A stretch of 64,000 nt of DNA from Brachypodium distachyon (taxonomy: Eukaryota; Streptophyta; Magnoliopsida; Poales; Poaceae): positions 10,150,624-10,214,623 of the forward strand of contig NC_016134.3 of assembly GCF_000005505.3 (NCBI RefSeq), written 5' to 3'. Below the pieces are notes generated by a model. The model was not told the DNA's origin and made no database searches. It saw only the letters and a program-made list of their open reading frames with translations. The position numbers and the translations under genes were made by a program. Shown here piece by piece: positions 21,701 to 33,058 of this stretch. Position 1 is the stretch's first letter. Every line of letters starts with the position of its first letter.

Positions 21701-23470
21701 GAGCAAATTGACCTGGGCACTTCTCATGACTCAGTTTTCAGGTAAATCATTTTCTATGACTGCCACTGCAGGTCAGTTAGCTTTTTAACGCCTCTGTACC
21801 ATGTTTCGTTCTGAAAATGTTGTTTGCATCTGAGAAAAATATGTGCATCTCTTTAGCTTTATTGATCAAACTAGCCCACAAACTCTGATTTGGCACCTGC
21901 TCAGACTTTTAGATATTGTAGCATTAGTATTGTAGAGATGATTTGGGGCTCTAGAACTTTTGCTTCACGTTGTACTCTGCTTAGGCTTTTCATAAAGGGA
22001 TATGGATATTCCTTCATATAGCATGCATGGCAGAAGGTGTATTTAAAAATTGTTATTTGTTAAATTGCATTGAAACTGCTTATTTGTAGCCAACAGAACC
22101 TTTCGGTGGCGAAGTCTCATGTGTAAATCATGTATGTGACCACATATTCTGCATAGTCATAGACTTCATAACAGCCATCATTTTCTAACCACATTACTTT
22201 GTAACTCTCATTACAAGTTCTTCCATTCAGCGCCATACCTACTAAAAGAGAAAAGGCACCTTAAATCATGGACAATCAAGGATCCTTGTAAATCAGTCAA
22301 ACTGTTTATCATTTACTCTCTTTCTTGGTAGACTCTTTATAATGTATTTATTGGGAAGCTCAGTTGTGAATATACTCAGTAGGAGAATAGCAAACTATTT
22401 CAAGGGTCTTTACTATTTCCCACTGATTAACATAACTCAAGTATCTGCAGGCTGCAGGTCTTTACTATTTGTATCTACTAAGCATGTTCAGAGTAATGCT
22501 TTTTTTTTTGCGGGTTGTTCAGAGTAATGCTTTAATTGTGCATATTGCTCGCTACTTAGACGGTTGCCATGAGCAGAAGCGGTATATAGCTCCCCGATGA
22601 TGTCAAGCTGTAAATAACACAACCGGAGATTTTGTCCCATGCACTGCATGATCGGCAGAAGCAAGACCCTGATCACCAAGGCCTGAAGACCACAACATCG
22701 TGGCCTTTATCGGTATGAGCGGCTATGAGTTCGTGCATGGGCACCCCGTCAAGGAGCCGAGGATAGTGGAGGTCTTCCAGGTTGCCCACGATGACATGTT
22801 GGCAACATTTCTTCTACAAGCTGGACATGGCGCCCGCCGGCAGGTGACTGCTGGTGCTGCTCATCGTAACCTGGAAGGGTGTGGCACCACCAACAGAGCC
22901 CGAATGAACTGCTAATTATGTGTCTTAATAGACCATCATTTCTTTCGCTGGCTTTGTTACTAATTTTATTCTATGCTTCCTCGTCCATTTTTTTTGCCCA
23001 ACAGTTGATATTTGTGTTGATGCCTAGGAGGGGCCAACTGCATGAGTTGTTATTTGCCTTATGTATGGTGGCTGCTCGAGAGCTTGTGGCAATTGTCTTG
23101 CCATTTGGAAGCCTAATTGTTGGTGATTTTGCTAAGCATTTGTATGAATGTGCAATGTCACGATCGTGTGCTTTTGCCCATCATGTTCGTGTACATGTTC
23201 ATGACTGATGTCATGAGCTAGCAATGGTCTTTTAGCAGCTTGTAAGATGAAATGAAATTAGCTTGTGTGGGCGAAGTCAAACACGTAAATGATTTTTGCG
23301 TGTGTTCATGGTAGTTCAATGTAGTACTCGTGCTCAGCTCTCGGCAACTGCAGATCATTAGGCTCAGGGGCGCATGCGACATAAAACCTAACAAAAACGT
23401 AATCTTATGAGATCCTTACCTATGAAGCTGCATGTAACGTAAGTTCACGTCGCATGCAAACGATCAAAAC
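18710..23470. other. Gene-poor region, GC-rich at its left, no supported coding sequence
   Basis: 18710-19400 is GC-rich with CGGCGG runs, open in several frames on both strands but with biased low-complexity translations. It looks like a GC-rich leader. 19400-22600 is T-rich and intron-like. Around 20985-21075 a 90-bp stretch resembles 18805-18880 (GCTGGCTACGCGGC, CTCGAGCCTAGGC), so part of the GC block was copied. 22690-22915 holds a 71-codon open frame that I cannot assign. No complete gene model can be defended. A noncoding transcript or a decayed transposon are both possible. Confidence 0.35.
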
Positions 23471-23691
23471 CGCATGCGGAGTAATATTACGTTGCATGCA
23501 AACCAGCAGAAAAATCTGCCGTGCGGGCCCAAAACCCAACCGTCCAACGTAACTTTGTTACGTCCCTCGCAGAGAATTGGGTGGAGCGGGAGGGGGCGCA
23601 GGGCGGATGCACCATCGGCTGGGTCAGGCGTGCGGGGCTCGGCCGGGGTGCAGAATAATATTGTGCTCCCTGGATGTCAAATAGCGCGACC

Positions 23692-23709
23692 ATATATATA
23701 TATATATAT
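23692..23709. repeat. AT dinucleotide microsatellite
   Basis: Nine uninterrupted AT units. Confidence 0.9.
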
Positions 23710-24539
23710 GAAAATTACAAGGTATTTTCGGGTGTAGTTACCCCTCCTCATCCACCGTGAGAAATGAAAACACGATGTCGCTAACGGGTCACGAGCTCCC
23801 ACCAACCCGATCCAACTCCCATTTATTTGCATTTTAATTTAATTATTAATCAGTGTCTGGTTTGGCGTATAAAACAAGTTTGTTGGCGACCAGAGATCTT
23901 TTAGGATCTTGCTAGTTTCCACCAACGAACGACGCCGGCGGCCGTCCACGGTGCTCCCGGTGCAAAGGTCGTACACTCCCTTCTGTCCTCCAGCGGCCGT
24001 CCATCAAGCTCTCAAACGAAAAGCCTCCGTCCATCTTGCGAGCGTTTTGGGAGCTGGCCGGTGGCATCGCATCTCCTGGGAGCTCACCATTAATTGAGAG
24101 ACGGAGGCAGCTGAGCTGCCGAGGTATTCCAGTAGAAGCCGGTGATATGATCTATAAAGGCGACAGTGTTGTATTGATGATTTGCTATCTGGAGGTGATG
24201 CATGACCGACATCACACCATGTACCTGCTAGATCATCTACTCCGTAACAAGTATACTCCTGATATTCTCCCGACAATGTTCAAAATAGAGTATATATTCT
24301 CCCTACTCCATACTGCTTGCTTACGCTTTTTCTAGAGTACATATTCTCCACACGTAACAGTCCATGCTAGAAGTAGTATACGTGTATACTTCATGTATTC
24401 TCTGATGATATATAGTGGAGTAAGCTGTTCTCACACATACTCCATCGCCAATTGATATATTCTCTCTAGTTTTATGATATGCATATACATCGATATGGAT
24501 AATCTATATACATGCTACCAACAACATACTCTATACCAT

Positions 24540-24715
24540 GTACTACAGATTGTAATATTATATGTACTACAGATTGTAATATTCTATGTACTACAAACTA
24601 CATACTACAAACAATATTCTATATTCTATATTCTATATTCTATATTCTACAAACAATATTCTATATTCTAGATACTACATACTACAAAAAATATTCTATA
24701 TTCTACCCAAAAAAA
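24540..24715. repeat. Low-complexity tract of TATTCTA and CTACAGATTGTAATAT units
   Basis: First, GTACTACAGATTGTAATATT occurs twice at about 24-bp spacing. Then a 7-bp unit (TATTCTA) repeats about five times at 24612-24648, and again as shorter runs to 24707. Confidence 0.85.
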
Positions 24716-25499
24716 TAGTATCCGATTTTTACTCATCAAAGATTTATTAAGAAGATGCAAGTATGTTCTTTTCACCATACACCAGGCATACTCCCATCCA
24801 TCGTGCGCGAGTTCTGCTCTGCCAAGCTAGACACCCACCCACCCTTCACAGTCCTTGGTCTATATATAATCAACTACGTGCAGCAAACCCAACGAGCTGC
24901 TCGATTAGTGGAGTTAGTTCAGATTCTCCCTGAAAACTAGAGAGTTTATCCACCGGATACTACGTCCCGGCCCGACGCGACTTTTTTTTGGCAGCAACAC
25001 AACGACGCGGGTTAGCGGGGCTAAATCTCAGCTGAAAAAAGAAGGGGTAATTACCCGGTAGTACCAAAAAGGCACCTTGAAACACTCAACAGATCTCTGT
25101 TAGCTTTGAGAAGTTATACTGCTAAGTAATTGAATCAGAGGAATAATTTCACCTTTACTTCTATGCCAAGCTTGTAAAACACGCAAGGGTGAAACCAAAC
25201 ATTTATGCAGTTAGTCCGTCTCTTTTGAACCTCATGCAGTCATGCTTCAGCTCGTTTATCCGTATCCTCAAAGGATATATGTTTTCTCTTTTTGGAAAGC
25301 AAGCTTTGTAAATCAGGCAAAAAAAAATGGTTTACAATCATTCATAAACATACTCCTGCGCAGGGTGGAACGGAATTTTGAAAAACATCACTACCAACTC
25401 TCTGGCATCTACCAGGTTCATTTGACCTTCCAATACATACACTATGACATACAACTCAATACCTCACAGTTATGACATTGGTTCCATATAATCAGCTAA

Positions 25500-27496
25500 G
25501 AGCATCTCCACTCGTCCTCCCTAAAGGCCCCCCAAAGGCCAAATGGGGGTGCTGGCGCCGAAAAACCCATCCAGTCGTGCCCCCCATTTTGTTTTTTCAG
25601 CCGGCGCGGCACAACTTCACATCCGGTGCCCCCGGGCCGAACCCAACCCATGAGGAGGCTGTCAAGGGCGCTGGCTAGGGCGCAAAACCTCTCGGGCTAG
25701 CACTGTCAGCGGCACAAGCCAAAACATACCCCATTTTGCCCCTCTCCGCTGGCTTTGGCGACTTCCACCCCCGAATCTCCGCCGGAACCACCCCTCTCAC
25801 CGGCGACAGTACGCGCAGCCGATAAAAAAAACCCTGTCGCCGCATATATCTTCCAAGGGCCGCCGCAGTTCCAGTTCCACTGTCCGCCGCCGGCCAGTTC
25901 CACCCTCGAGTTGGTGCCCACCGCACGGCCACCTTGCTTGGAAAGCGTTCGACGATTTGCCAAGGCCATGGATTCGGACGACGAAGGGATGCTCGCTGTG
26001 CTTTTTGACGAGGAAGTCGCTACTGCCGATGATGTTGCCTCCGGCGGCGAAGAGGAGCATCAACTCATCGTCTTGTCGCTGATCTTGGCCTGATCACCCA
26101 AGATGCACAGCGGCCAGGAAGGGGAGGATCGAGAAAGGGCCGCCACAAGAGCAAGGCGAGGCAAAGGATGGAAGGCTACTTCATGCTGTACGTCGACTAC
26201 TTCGCCGATGATCCATTGCACAACGATGTGGTATTTCGGCGCCGTTTCAGAATGTCTCGGAATCTCTTTTTGAAGATCGCCGAGTACCTCCGGGAGTACG
26301 ACGATTACTTCAAATTGAAGAGGGACGCCGTCGGCACACTTGGTTTCACAACAATTCAGAAATGCACGGTATCCCTCCGGTTGCTTGCTTATGGAATTCC
26401 TGCCGATACACAGGGGCGACTACCTCCGCATGGCCGAGTCCAAGGCCATCGATTGCATGTACAGGTTCTATAGGGCAATTGTGGCGGTGTTTCGAGATAT
26501 GTACTTGAGAACACACACTGCAGAAGACACAGCTCGGATCCTAGAACAGAATGCAGAAAGAGGATTCCCAGGTATGCTTGGCAACATCGACTGTATGTGT
26601 CCATTTGCACACCAGGGCATGCATATAATCCACAAAGGATCATGCAGTGTGGTGCTTGGGGCAGTGGCTGATCAGGATCTGTGGATTTGGCATGCCTTCT
26701 TCGGTATGGCAGGATCGCACAATGACATCAATGTGCTGCAATGCTCGAATGTGTTTGCCAAGCTCGTTGAAGGCACTGCTCCTCCTGTGAACTATGAGAT
26801 CAATGGCCATGTGTACAACAAGGGATTCTACCTGGCAGATGGCATCTATCCAAGATGGTCGACCTTTGTGAAGACAATCTCAAACGCACCCGCAGGAGGA
26901 GCAAGATCTTGGTTTGCGACGCAACAGGAAGCATGTAGGAAGGATGTCGAGCGGGCATTTGGTGTGTTGCAGGCTCGATTTGCCATCGTTTGGTACTCTG
27001 CTCTCACCTGATTGAAAGATCGGATGTGGGAGGTCATGACTGCCTGTGTGCTCATGCACAACATGATCATTGAGAGCGAGCGGGAATGTCCGGTGTTTGA
27101 CACTGAACCATATGAATGGATGGGTCCTCTAGCCAATGTTAATCACCAGGTGCCGGCCGCCTTTGTTGTTTTCCTCGCCCGGCGGCGGGAAATTCGAGAT
27201 GCTGGTACTCATCATATCCTCAAGATGATCTGGTCGAGAATTTGTGGAGGCTCCGAGAAAACGTCTAGTTCTTCTTTATTTGTTTGATCGAATTTGTTTG
27301 AATTGTGATTCAAAACTTATTAAATAATGTGTTTGTTTCAATTTGCAATATTTGTAAATTTTGGTTTGGAGAGCCGTTTGGGGCCGCCGGCTGGGAACCG
27401 GTTGGACCTTAAAAACAAAATCTAACCGACGCCCCCCCATACGGCCGAAAAAAGTGGCAGGCCGGATGCCATGTGGGGGGACGGCTGGAGTTGCTC
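25500..27496 (+). mobile_element. PIF/Harbinger DNA transposon (1997 bp), complete ends, dead transposase
   Basis: The left terminus GAGCATCTCCACTCGTC (25500-25516) and the reverse complement of the right terminus GAGCAACTCCAGCCGTC (27496-27480) match at 14 of 17 positions. The flanks are TAA at 25497-25499 and 27497-27499, the TWA target preference of PIF/Harbinger. Inside is a plus-strand HARBI1-like DDE transposase relic. The usual second (Myb-like) gene is absent. Confidence 0.88.
25968..27290 (+). pseudogene. Harbinger (HARBI1/ALP1-like, DDE_4) transposase, disrupted
   Basis: The reading frame starts MDSDDEGMLAVLFDEE at 25968. It continues in pieces: DYFADDPLHNDVVFRRRFRM (about 26200), DYLRMAESKAIDCMYRF (26423), FPGMLGNIDCM (about 26575), WIWHAFFGMAGSHNDINVL, FYLADGIYPRWSTFVKTIS, ACRKDVERAFGVLQARFAIV and AFVVFLARRR. 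The three catalytic acids of the DDE fold can be seen (Asp in NIDCM, Asp in SHNDIN, Glu in DVERAFG). Lesions: loss of frame after 26093, an extra base in the GGGG run near 26413-26416, an in-frame stop at 27009-27011, and a shortened segment after NIDCM where relatives have Trp-rich residues. Confidence 0.85.
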
Positions 27497-27499
27497 TAA

Positions 27500-28378
27500 T
27501 GATAACTAATGCAATTGAGGTACTTATATAATCACTGGAACAACGTGTGAACCGACAGCCTCACAAAGGGATGTCAGACCTGTGATGTCTTGATCATGAA
27601 GCATCTGCAATTGCGACTGTATAATAACAATATTGCACATGTATGAGAATATGAGAACACAACTGTCTTCCAAATTCAGGTTGACTGAAACAAACATATG
27701 CTATCCTGCAAATAATTCAAACGAAATTGATAGAAATAGGCTGGAAGCAACTTGTTATTAACATTAAAAATGCAGGAATAGAATAATAATTGGGATTTAA
27801 ATCCTTACACGAAAAAGATAAAAATTAAACTAATAGCTCAATGCCTTCATGCTCTTGGCTCTCGATAAAACAGCAGCACCATAGGGAATCAAGCAGGAAG
27901 CAAATATGTCGCTATCAAGCTTTTCTCTTCTCGATCTCAACAATCTAAGATTTTGGCAGCCTGACACTGGCGGAGGATAGCGTCAAGCTCAAGAACAATG
28001 GGCCTGCTTCGTGGCTTTTACGCACTGCAGGTGGAGAAATGCGAGGATGGCGACCAGTGTTGTGGCTCCAGCCATGGCGGAGCAAGATGGTTGATGGAGC
28101 CAGATCCAGCGGAGCAAGGCGTCATCAAATTGTGAGTCATGGGGGAGTTGAACCCGGAGAGGGACTGACCAGGAAAGGGCTCTACTGTTGCTATCAAGTA
28201 AAATTGGGATAGGCAATTGAGAGAGAATGGAAGGGGCTTGATGTGACGTGATCAGAAGTTAGTTTTATAGGCCACAGAGAGAGATCGAGAGTTGATGCCA
28301 ACGGCCGGCATTCAGGGCGCGTCAGTTGCAAATGAGGATTAAAGAGGGGAGATGGATGATCGGCTGGCTGAGGCCCTG
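27500..28378. other. Intergenic; one small minus-strand ORF with a promoter-like upstream region
   Basis: AT-rich up to about 27950. On the minus strand a TATA-like CCTATAAAAC (about 28265-28274) is followed by a leader and an ATG at 28075. That opens a 28-codon frame with a hydrophobic start (AGATTLVAILAFLHLQC), like a signal peptide, ending at 27989. A longer in-frame ATG is at 28216. No homology is recognised; it could be the first exon of a lost secreted-protein gene or chance. Confidence 0.25.
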
Positions 28379-28610
28379 AGGCCCTGTTTGTTTGAGCTTC
28401 TGTTTCAGCTTTTGGTGCTTTTAGTAATCTCAAAATCACTTCTCCCGTTTACACATGAAGCTGAGAAATACTTCCGGACGTGCTTTTGGTGCTTCTAGCT
28501 AAGAAGCACGTCCGGAACTGCTTCTCAGCTTCATGTGTAAACGGGAGAAATGCTTTTGAGATTGCTAGAAGCACCAAAAACTGAAACAGAAGTCCAAACA
28601 AACAGGACCT
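28379..28610. mobile_element. Foldback MITE (about 230 bp), possibly hAT-derived
   Basis: The left half (GGCCCTGTTTGTTTG, CTTCTGTTTCAGCTTTTGGTGC) is the near-perfect reverse complement of the right half (GCACCAAAAACTGAAACAGAAG, CAAACAAACAGGACC). The arms meet around AGCACGTCCGGA...TCCGGACGTGCT at 28473-28515, so the whole element can fold into one long hairpin. No clear TSD was found, so the superfamily is a guess from the CTGTTTG terminus. Confidence 0.75.
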
Positions 28611-29033
28611 GAATCGGTTCGTGGAGGTACGGAGATGTTCCAGTGTTTATTTCGTAATAAACGGACAATATGATGGGATTCAAGGCGGCGGCGGTTCATT
28701 ACCTGATGCGTTCTGCAACATGGGCTAGGAAGACGACAGGTCCAGCTGAGTTGGGGTGGCCAGCACTCGGGCTGGAATGGGCCAGATGGGAGATGGGCCT
28801 CGCAGGGAGAAGAAAAGAGGCATTGTGCTACCGAAGTCGGCCCATAGCACGGGAGAGCTAGACAAACATGCGTTGTGGGAAAGCTTTGACGTGGATGGGA
28901 TTAGAAGATGGGATGCTGACGTGGACAGGTTGCATGTGCAGCTTGCTAAATTAACTACACTAAGTGGGTTTTAATTTTATAGAGTTTATAAATATACATG
29001 GAGCTGCATGCGAGCATAATGTAGAGTTCGTAA

Positions 29034-30480
29034 GAGCATCTCCAGCCGTCCCGCCCATATGGCGTCCGGCCTGCCATTTTTTCGGGCCATATGGGGGAGC
29101 GCTGACGCAAAAAATAATTTGGGGGCCGGCCGCATCCCGGTCGCGCCCCCGATACTAAATATCGGCATCGTTTAAAATTCAATGAAGTTGGTGAAATTTA
29201 TTCAAATTAGGTGACATTACATAAAGTCCGGTGACATTTCATTGAAATTTGTGACAATTTACAAAATATAAAAAAACTAAAATAAAACCCTAGTCATCTA
29301 GGCGTGGTCGATCCAGGAGGCGCTACTCCTGCTGGAGTCGAAGTCGAAACCGCTGTCGTCGTCGTCGTCGAGGACGGTGACGCCCGGCTCCAGCTTCACT
29401 GGCGTCTCCTCCTTCGCCACCTCGAAGTCTAGCCACGCTTGGACTTCTTCCTCGGAGACGGTGTAGCCGAGGAGGCAGCGCTGCTCTGCCTCCTCCCGGC
29501 TGGCGCGCTGACCCGGAAATTCTTTTCGGTCGTCGTCGCCACGGTGTTGTCAGGTGGCGGCCTCGTAGTCGACCGGAGGCACCCATTCCGGCTCCGTCTT
29601 AGGCCGGACTAGCCGGAGGGGGCCGCGCGGCAGCAATGCTACCTGCCGCGCCTGCGAGAAGGAGGCCGTGCGCGTCGGCCGAGGAAGAGGAAGAGGAGAC
29701 GGAGCCACCGCCCAGGTAGCGGTGGCGTCCGGCCTGCGCAGGTGGAGGAGGCGCCCCGGCTTCGAGCCTCGACTCATTGCCGACGGTGATGTGGGCCAGG
29801 ACGGCATCAAGGGACCGCCCGGGCTGCTGTCAGAAGGCGCGCCGGCCCTCGATGTTGTTCCGCACCGTCTGGTGCGGAAGGTCGTGGACGAGCCGCCTCT
29901 ACTCCTCCTCGAAGAAGGGCGTTTAGGCGGTGCCGGTGTGGCGGTCCGACTCCGGCATCGCCTGCTCCTCTAGCGTGAGATGGTGGAAGTAGTGCGTTCG
30001 CGGCTGCGCGCTCCCTGCGATGGCGACGGCACGGGCCTGCCGCCCAGGCTGAGCACCCAGTTGTGGGCCAGGCGGCAGTCCGGCGACGCGGGGTAGCCAA
30101 CCCGCGCCAAGGCCTCGGCCTCCTCAAGGCGGAGCCACTGGCGATTCACCCAAGGGTTGTCGGCGGCCATGGCTTGGTGAGGAGGAGAGTTGGGAGGCGA
30201 GAGGAGCAGAAGCTAGGACGAGGCGAGGCAAGGCGAGGAGGAGAAGGGCGACGAGAAGAATAGCGAGCTCTCTAGGCTGGCGATGGCTTTCATGGGCACC
30301 GAAGTAACCCACTGGGGGTGTGAACGCGGCGAGAAACGGCGTTGGGAATGTGCGGGGGCTTGGAAGCCGACGGGACTGGACGGCGGTTTGACCCAACGAC
30401 CGCCATAATTCTCCTCGGAAGCCGAGCGAAGCCGGTGATATCACAAAGTGTACGACAAAGTGCAAGACTTCTAGAATATA
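29034..30480 (-). mobile_element. Second Harbinger-like element, left end present, right end lost or unrecognised
   Basis: GAGCATCTCCAGCCGTCC at 29034, preceded by TAA (29031-29033), is the same terminus as in the element at 25500-27496. Inside is a GC-rich minus-strand ORF region: an ATG at 30170 gives MAADNPWVNRQWLRLEEAEA and NWVLSLGGRPVP, and its continuation is broken across frames down to about 29320. Proteins of this make-up are, from memory, common in transposon-derived grass annotations. No matching right TIR was found up to 30480, so the right boundary given is only where the GC-rich region ends. Confidence 0.5.
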
Positions 30481-30489
30481 ATGCATCAT

Positions 30490-31410
30490 CTCAACGTTAG
30501 TTATTTTTTTACTTTTTAAAATTCTACAAAAAACTAAAAGTTAAAAATCAAAAGTTCAAACATTAAAAGCTTCAAACCAAAAAAATAATATTAAAGTTAG
30601 AAGTTAAAAAAGGAAAAGCTAAAAAATTAAAAGTAAAAGGGGAGAATTAAAAGCTGGACAAGAAACGCAAAAATATTTTTTTTGTCCCGACAACACATTT
30701 TAGCTGCGGGAATTAGTCCACCTGTTTTGATTTTGGCGGTCATCCACCAACTAGCCCCGCCTCATAACCTGGAGATGGTTGTACGGCTCACACTCATTCC
30801 AGTTTTTGGTTGTGCATGTTATTTGGATCATAAATTTAAGAGAAAGAATATTTGTGATCTCCTAGTTGATGTCAAAGTCTAAAATGGTCATTAGACTCAA
30901 GTCGATGCATTTGGTCTTTTAATTGGCAAAACCGAATAATTTTTGTCTCTCTCTCAGATTCAAACGGTTTCGGCCGGTTTTGACTCCACGTGCCACGGTT
31001 TCGTCCAAAAAAATATCTGTCACGATGGCATCAGTTTTTTCTCCCACATTCGTAATCGTATACATTTAATCACTCAAATGTGCATCATGGCATCCCACGT
31101 GAAAAAAATCAGGGATCACACCGGACATTTTAGCTGTAAGTTTAGAATGTCAAATGCACAGTTTACAAGTTTATGGGTCGACTGAACTATTCCCACTTCC
31201 ACCTGCAGGATCTACGATTTTCTCTAAGAAAGCTGATGTGACGTGATGCTTTTCAAAAAAATAAAATTTGAGCAGAACTTCGCATTTTGTTTAATCGATC
31301 ATAGACGTAAAAAGACAAGACGCAGAACATAGACGTAAGGTACCCTTCTGTTTTTTTAGAGGAACCCTTCGGTTTTTTCCTAGGAAAAAAAAAGGGTAAT
31401 ATTCCTGGGA
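30490..31410. other. AT-rich intergenic, no gene seen
   Basis: Contains an A-rich low-complexity tract with AAAAGTTAAAA-type repeats (30520-30660). Short open frames have no recognisable features. Confidence 0.5.
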
Positions 31411-31411
31411 C

Positions 31412-31434
31412 TGGGCCGCCGTCTTCGTTGGGCC
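31412..31434 (+). promoter_or_regulatory. Two site II-type elements (TGGGCC) upstream of RPL5
   Basis: TGGGCC occurs at 31412-31417 and 31429-31434, about 150 bp before the RPL5 start codon. Such TGGGCY motifs, often paired, are known in promoters of plant ribosomal-protein and nuclear mitochondrial genes and are bound by TCP factors. No TATA box is evident, which fits that promoter class. Confidence 0.5.
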
Positions 31435-31581
31435 GGATTCTTCAAATCAACAAGAGCCTTTACACACGCGAGATCCACCAAGGACTCCTCCCCCCATTCC
31501 ACCCTCGTCCCCGAACCCACAGACCGCCGCCGCCGCCGCCGGAAAGCTCAAGCGCCAGCCAGCCAGCCAGCAGCAGCAGCC

Positions 31582-33058
31582 ATGGCGCTCGGATCTCTCC
31601 TCGGTGCGTCCAGGTCCAGCCGCGCCCTCGCCGCAGCCACCATCACTCAGGTCAGCCGCCCCCCTTCCCATATCTTTTCTCGGGCCCCCTTCTTGCACAA
31701 GAGAGAATCAGGAGGACACCGATCTCTACTGCAATACAAGATCTTTGAACTGATCTGATGTATTTCATGTATGTGTGTAATGGATTTTGACCTGCGGCGT
31801 GGTCTGGTGGTGGTGCTCAGGCTTCCAGGGCGTACCAGCACGCCGCCGCCATGTCTCCTCTGCTCTCCAGGCTTGGACCTGTCGCTCGTGCCTTCAGGTA
31901 CACTGTTGTTACCATGACATCATCTGAAGTTTGTGATGGTTGTAAAATCAGCAGTCTCCATATGCCCCAGCTTGCCTCTTGCTTGTGGTGGAGAGTGTTC
32001 AAGAATTGTGTTTGTGTGCTTATGTTGTGTTTGTGTTTGTGTGTGTGTGCAGCTCAAGGCCTGGAGCAGCAGATGTCGTTGATTCAGGTTCAGGTGTCTC
32101 CTTCATGGAAGTGCAGGTGCACTATTCTATCCTCCCTGCCCCATAATGGCTCTGAAATGAAATATATCATGTTCTGCTAATTGTGTGTGAGTGTATCAGT
32201 TTGTGGATGAATAGCACTGTCATCCTGTCATTAGTTTTTTCTGCTAATTGTGTGTGAGTGTATCCATTTGTGGATGAATAGCAATGTCATCTTGTCACTA
32301 GTTTCGTAAGGCTGTCACTGTACTTTGTATGTAGTTAATCGCGGTGATGTTCAATTGATCAGATGATTCAATTATGACAACTTTGATTAGTAGTGGATTA
32401 GTTGTGGTGCCGCTGGTAGAAATGTCTGGTAAATGATTTGTTTTTGCAGACACCACGGCGGGTGGGTAACAAGGCCAAGGGCGCGAAAAGCGGAAAAGCC
32501 ATGATGTTCCCGCTCCATTTTCATTACGAAGATGTACTGCGTCAGGATCTGCTGCTCAAACTGAATCACACTAATATTATGGAAGTCCCTGGATTGTTTG
32601 AGATCAGATTGGTACCAAAATCTACCTCTGATGTCAAAATCCAATTTGGGAAACTGGCCATGGAGATCCTGTGCGGTCAGAGATGCATACAGGCAGAGTT
32701 GCCACCCCATCTGAAAGCAGGAAAATCACGGTCCAATGCTTTTCTGGGGTCCCAGAAAGACGCTACATCCCTAAGACAAAGCATCATCCGAGGGCATGGA
32801 ATGTACAATTTTCTGGTCAGGGTCTTGACAGTAATGTCTATGTTGGATTCTCAGGTATCAATAGAACAGGGAAACTGCATCAAGTTCTTCATGGCAACGG
32901 AGTTTTGTGAGTTCTCCCCAGAAATAGAAGATCATTTCGAGATCTTTGAGAATATTGGAGGGTTCAATGTGACTATTGTCACGTCAGCAAGTTCAAAAGA
33001 GGAGACTTCGCTACTGTGGAGCGGCTTTTTGCTTAAAGATGAAGGGGATATTAACTAA
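31582..33058 (+). CDS. RPL5: Mitochondrial ribosomal protein L5, nuclear gene with acquired presequence
   Basis: A component of the large subunit of the mitochondrial ribosome, made in the cytosol and imported. Exons by splice signals and frame: 31582-31650, 31821-31897, 32053-32116, 32450-33058; 272 residues, no lesion. Residues 1 to about 87 are Ala/Ser/Arg-rich with few acids at the start ([19 protein letters not shown]; later [14 protein letters not shown]), a typical mitochondrial targeting presequence spread over three small exons. The uL5 body starts at about residue 88, where the plant mitochondrial protein itself begins: [59 protein letters not shown]. The body lies in a single exon, as expected for an intronless organelle gene moved to the nucleus and joined to an existing presequence gene. 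A published wheat case describes nuclear RPL5 carrying an RPL4-derived presequence; this may be that gene. Confidence 0.92.

Larger units (their letters stand above)
23471..25496. other. Intergenic, with AT microsatellite and low-complexity tract
   Basis: It contains an (AT)n run (23692-23709) and a tract of TATTCTA-type repeats (24540-24715). A TATA-like TATATATAAT near 24862 has no recognisable gene after it. No coding region was found. Confidence 0.4.
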
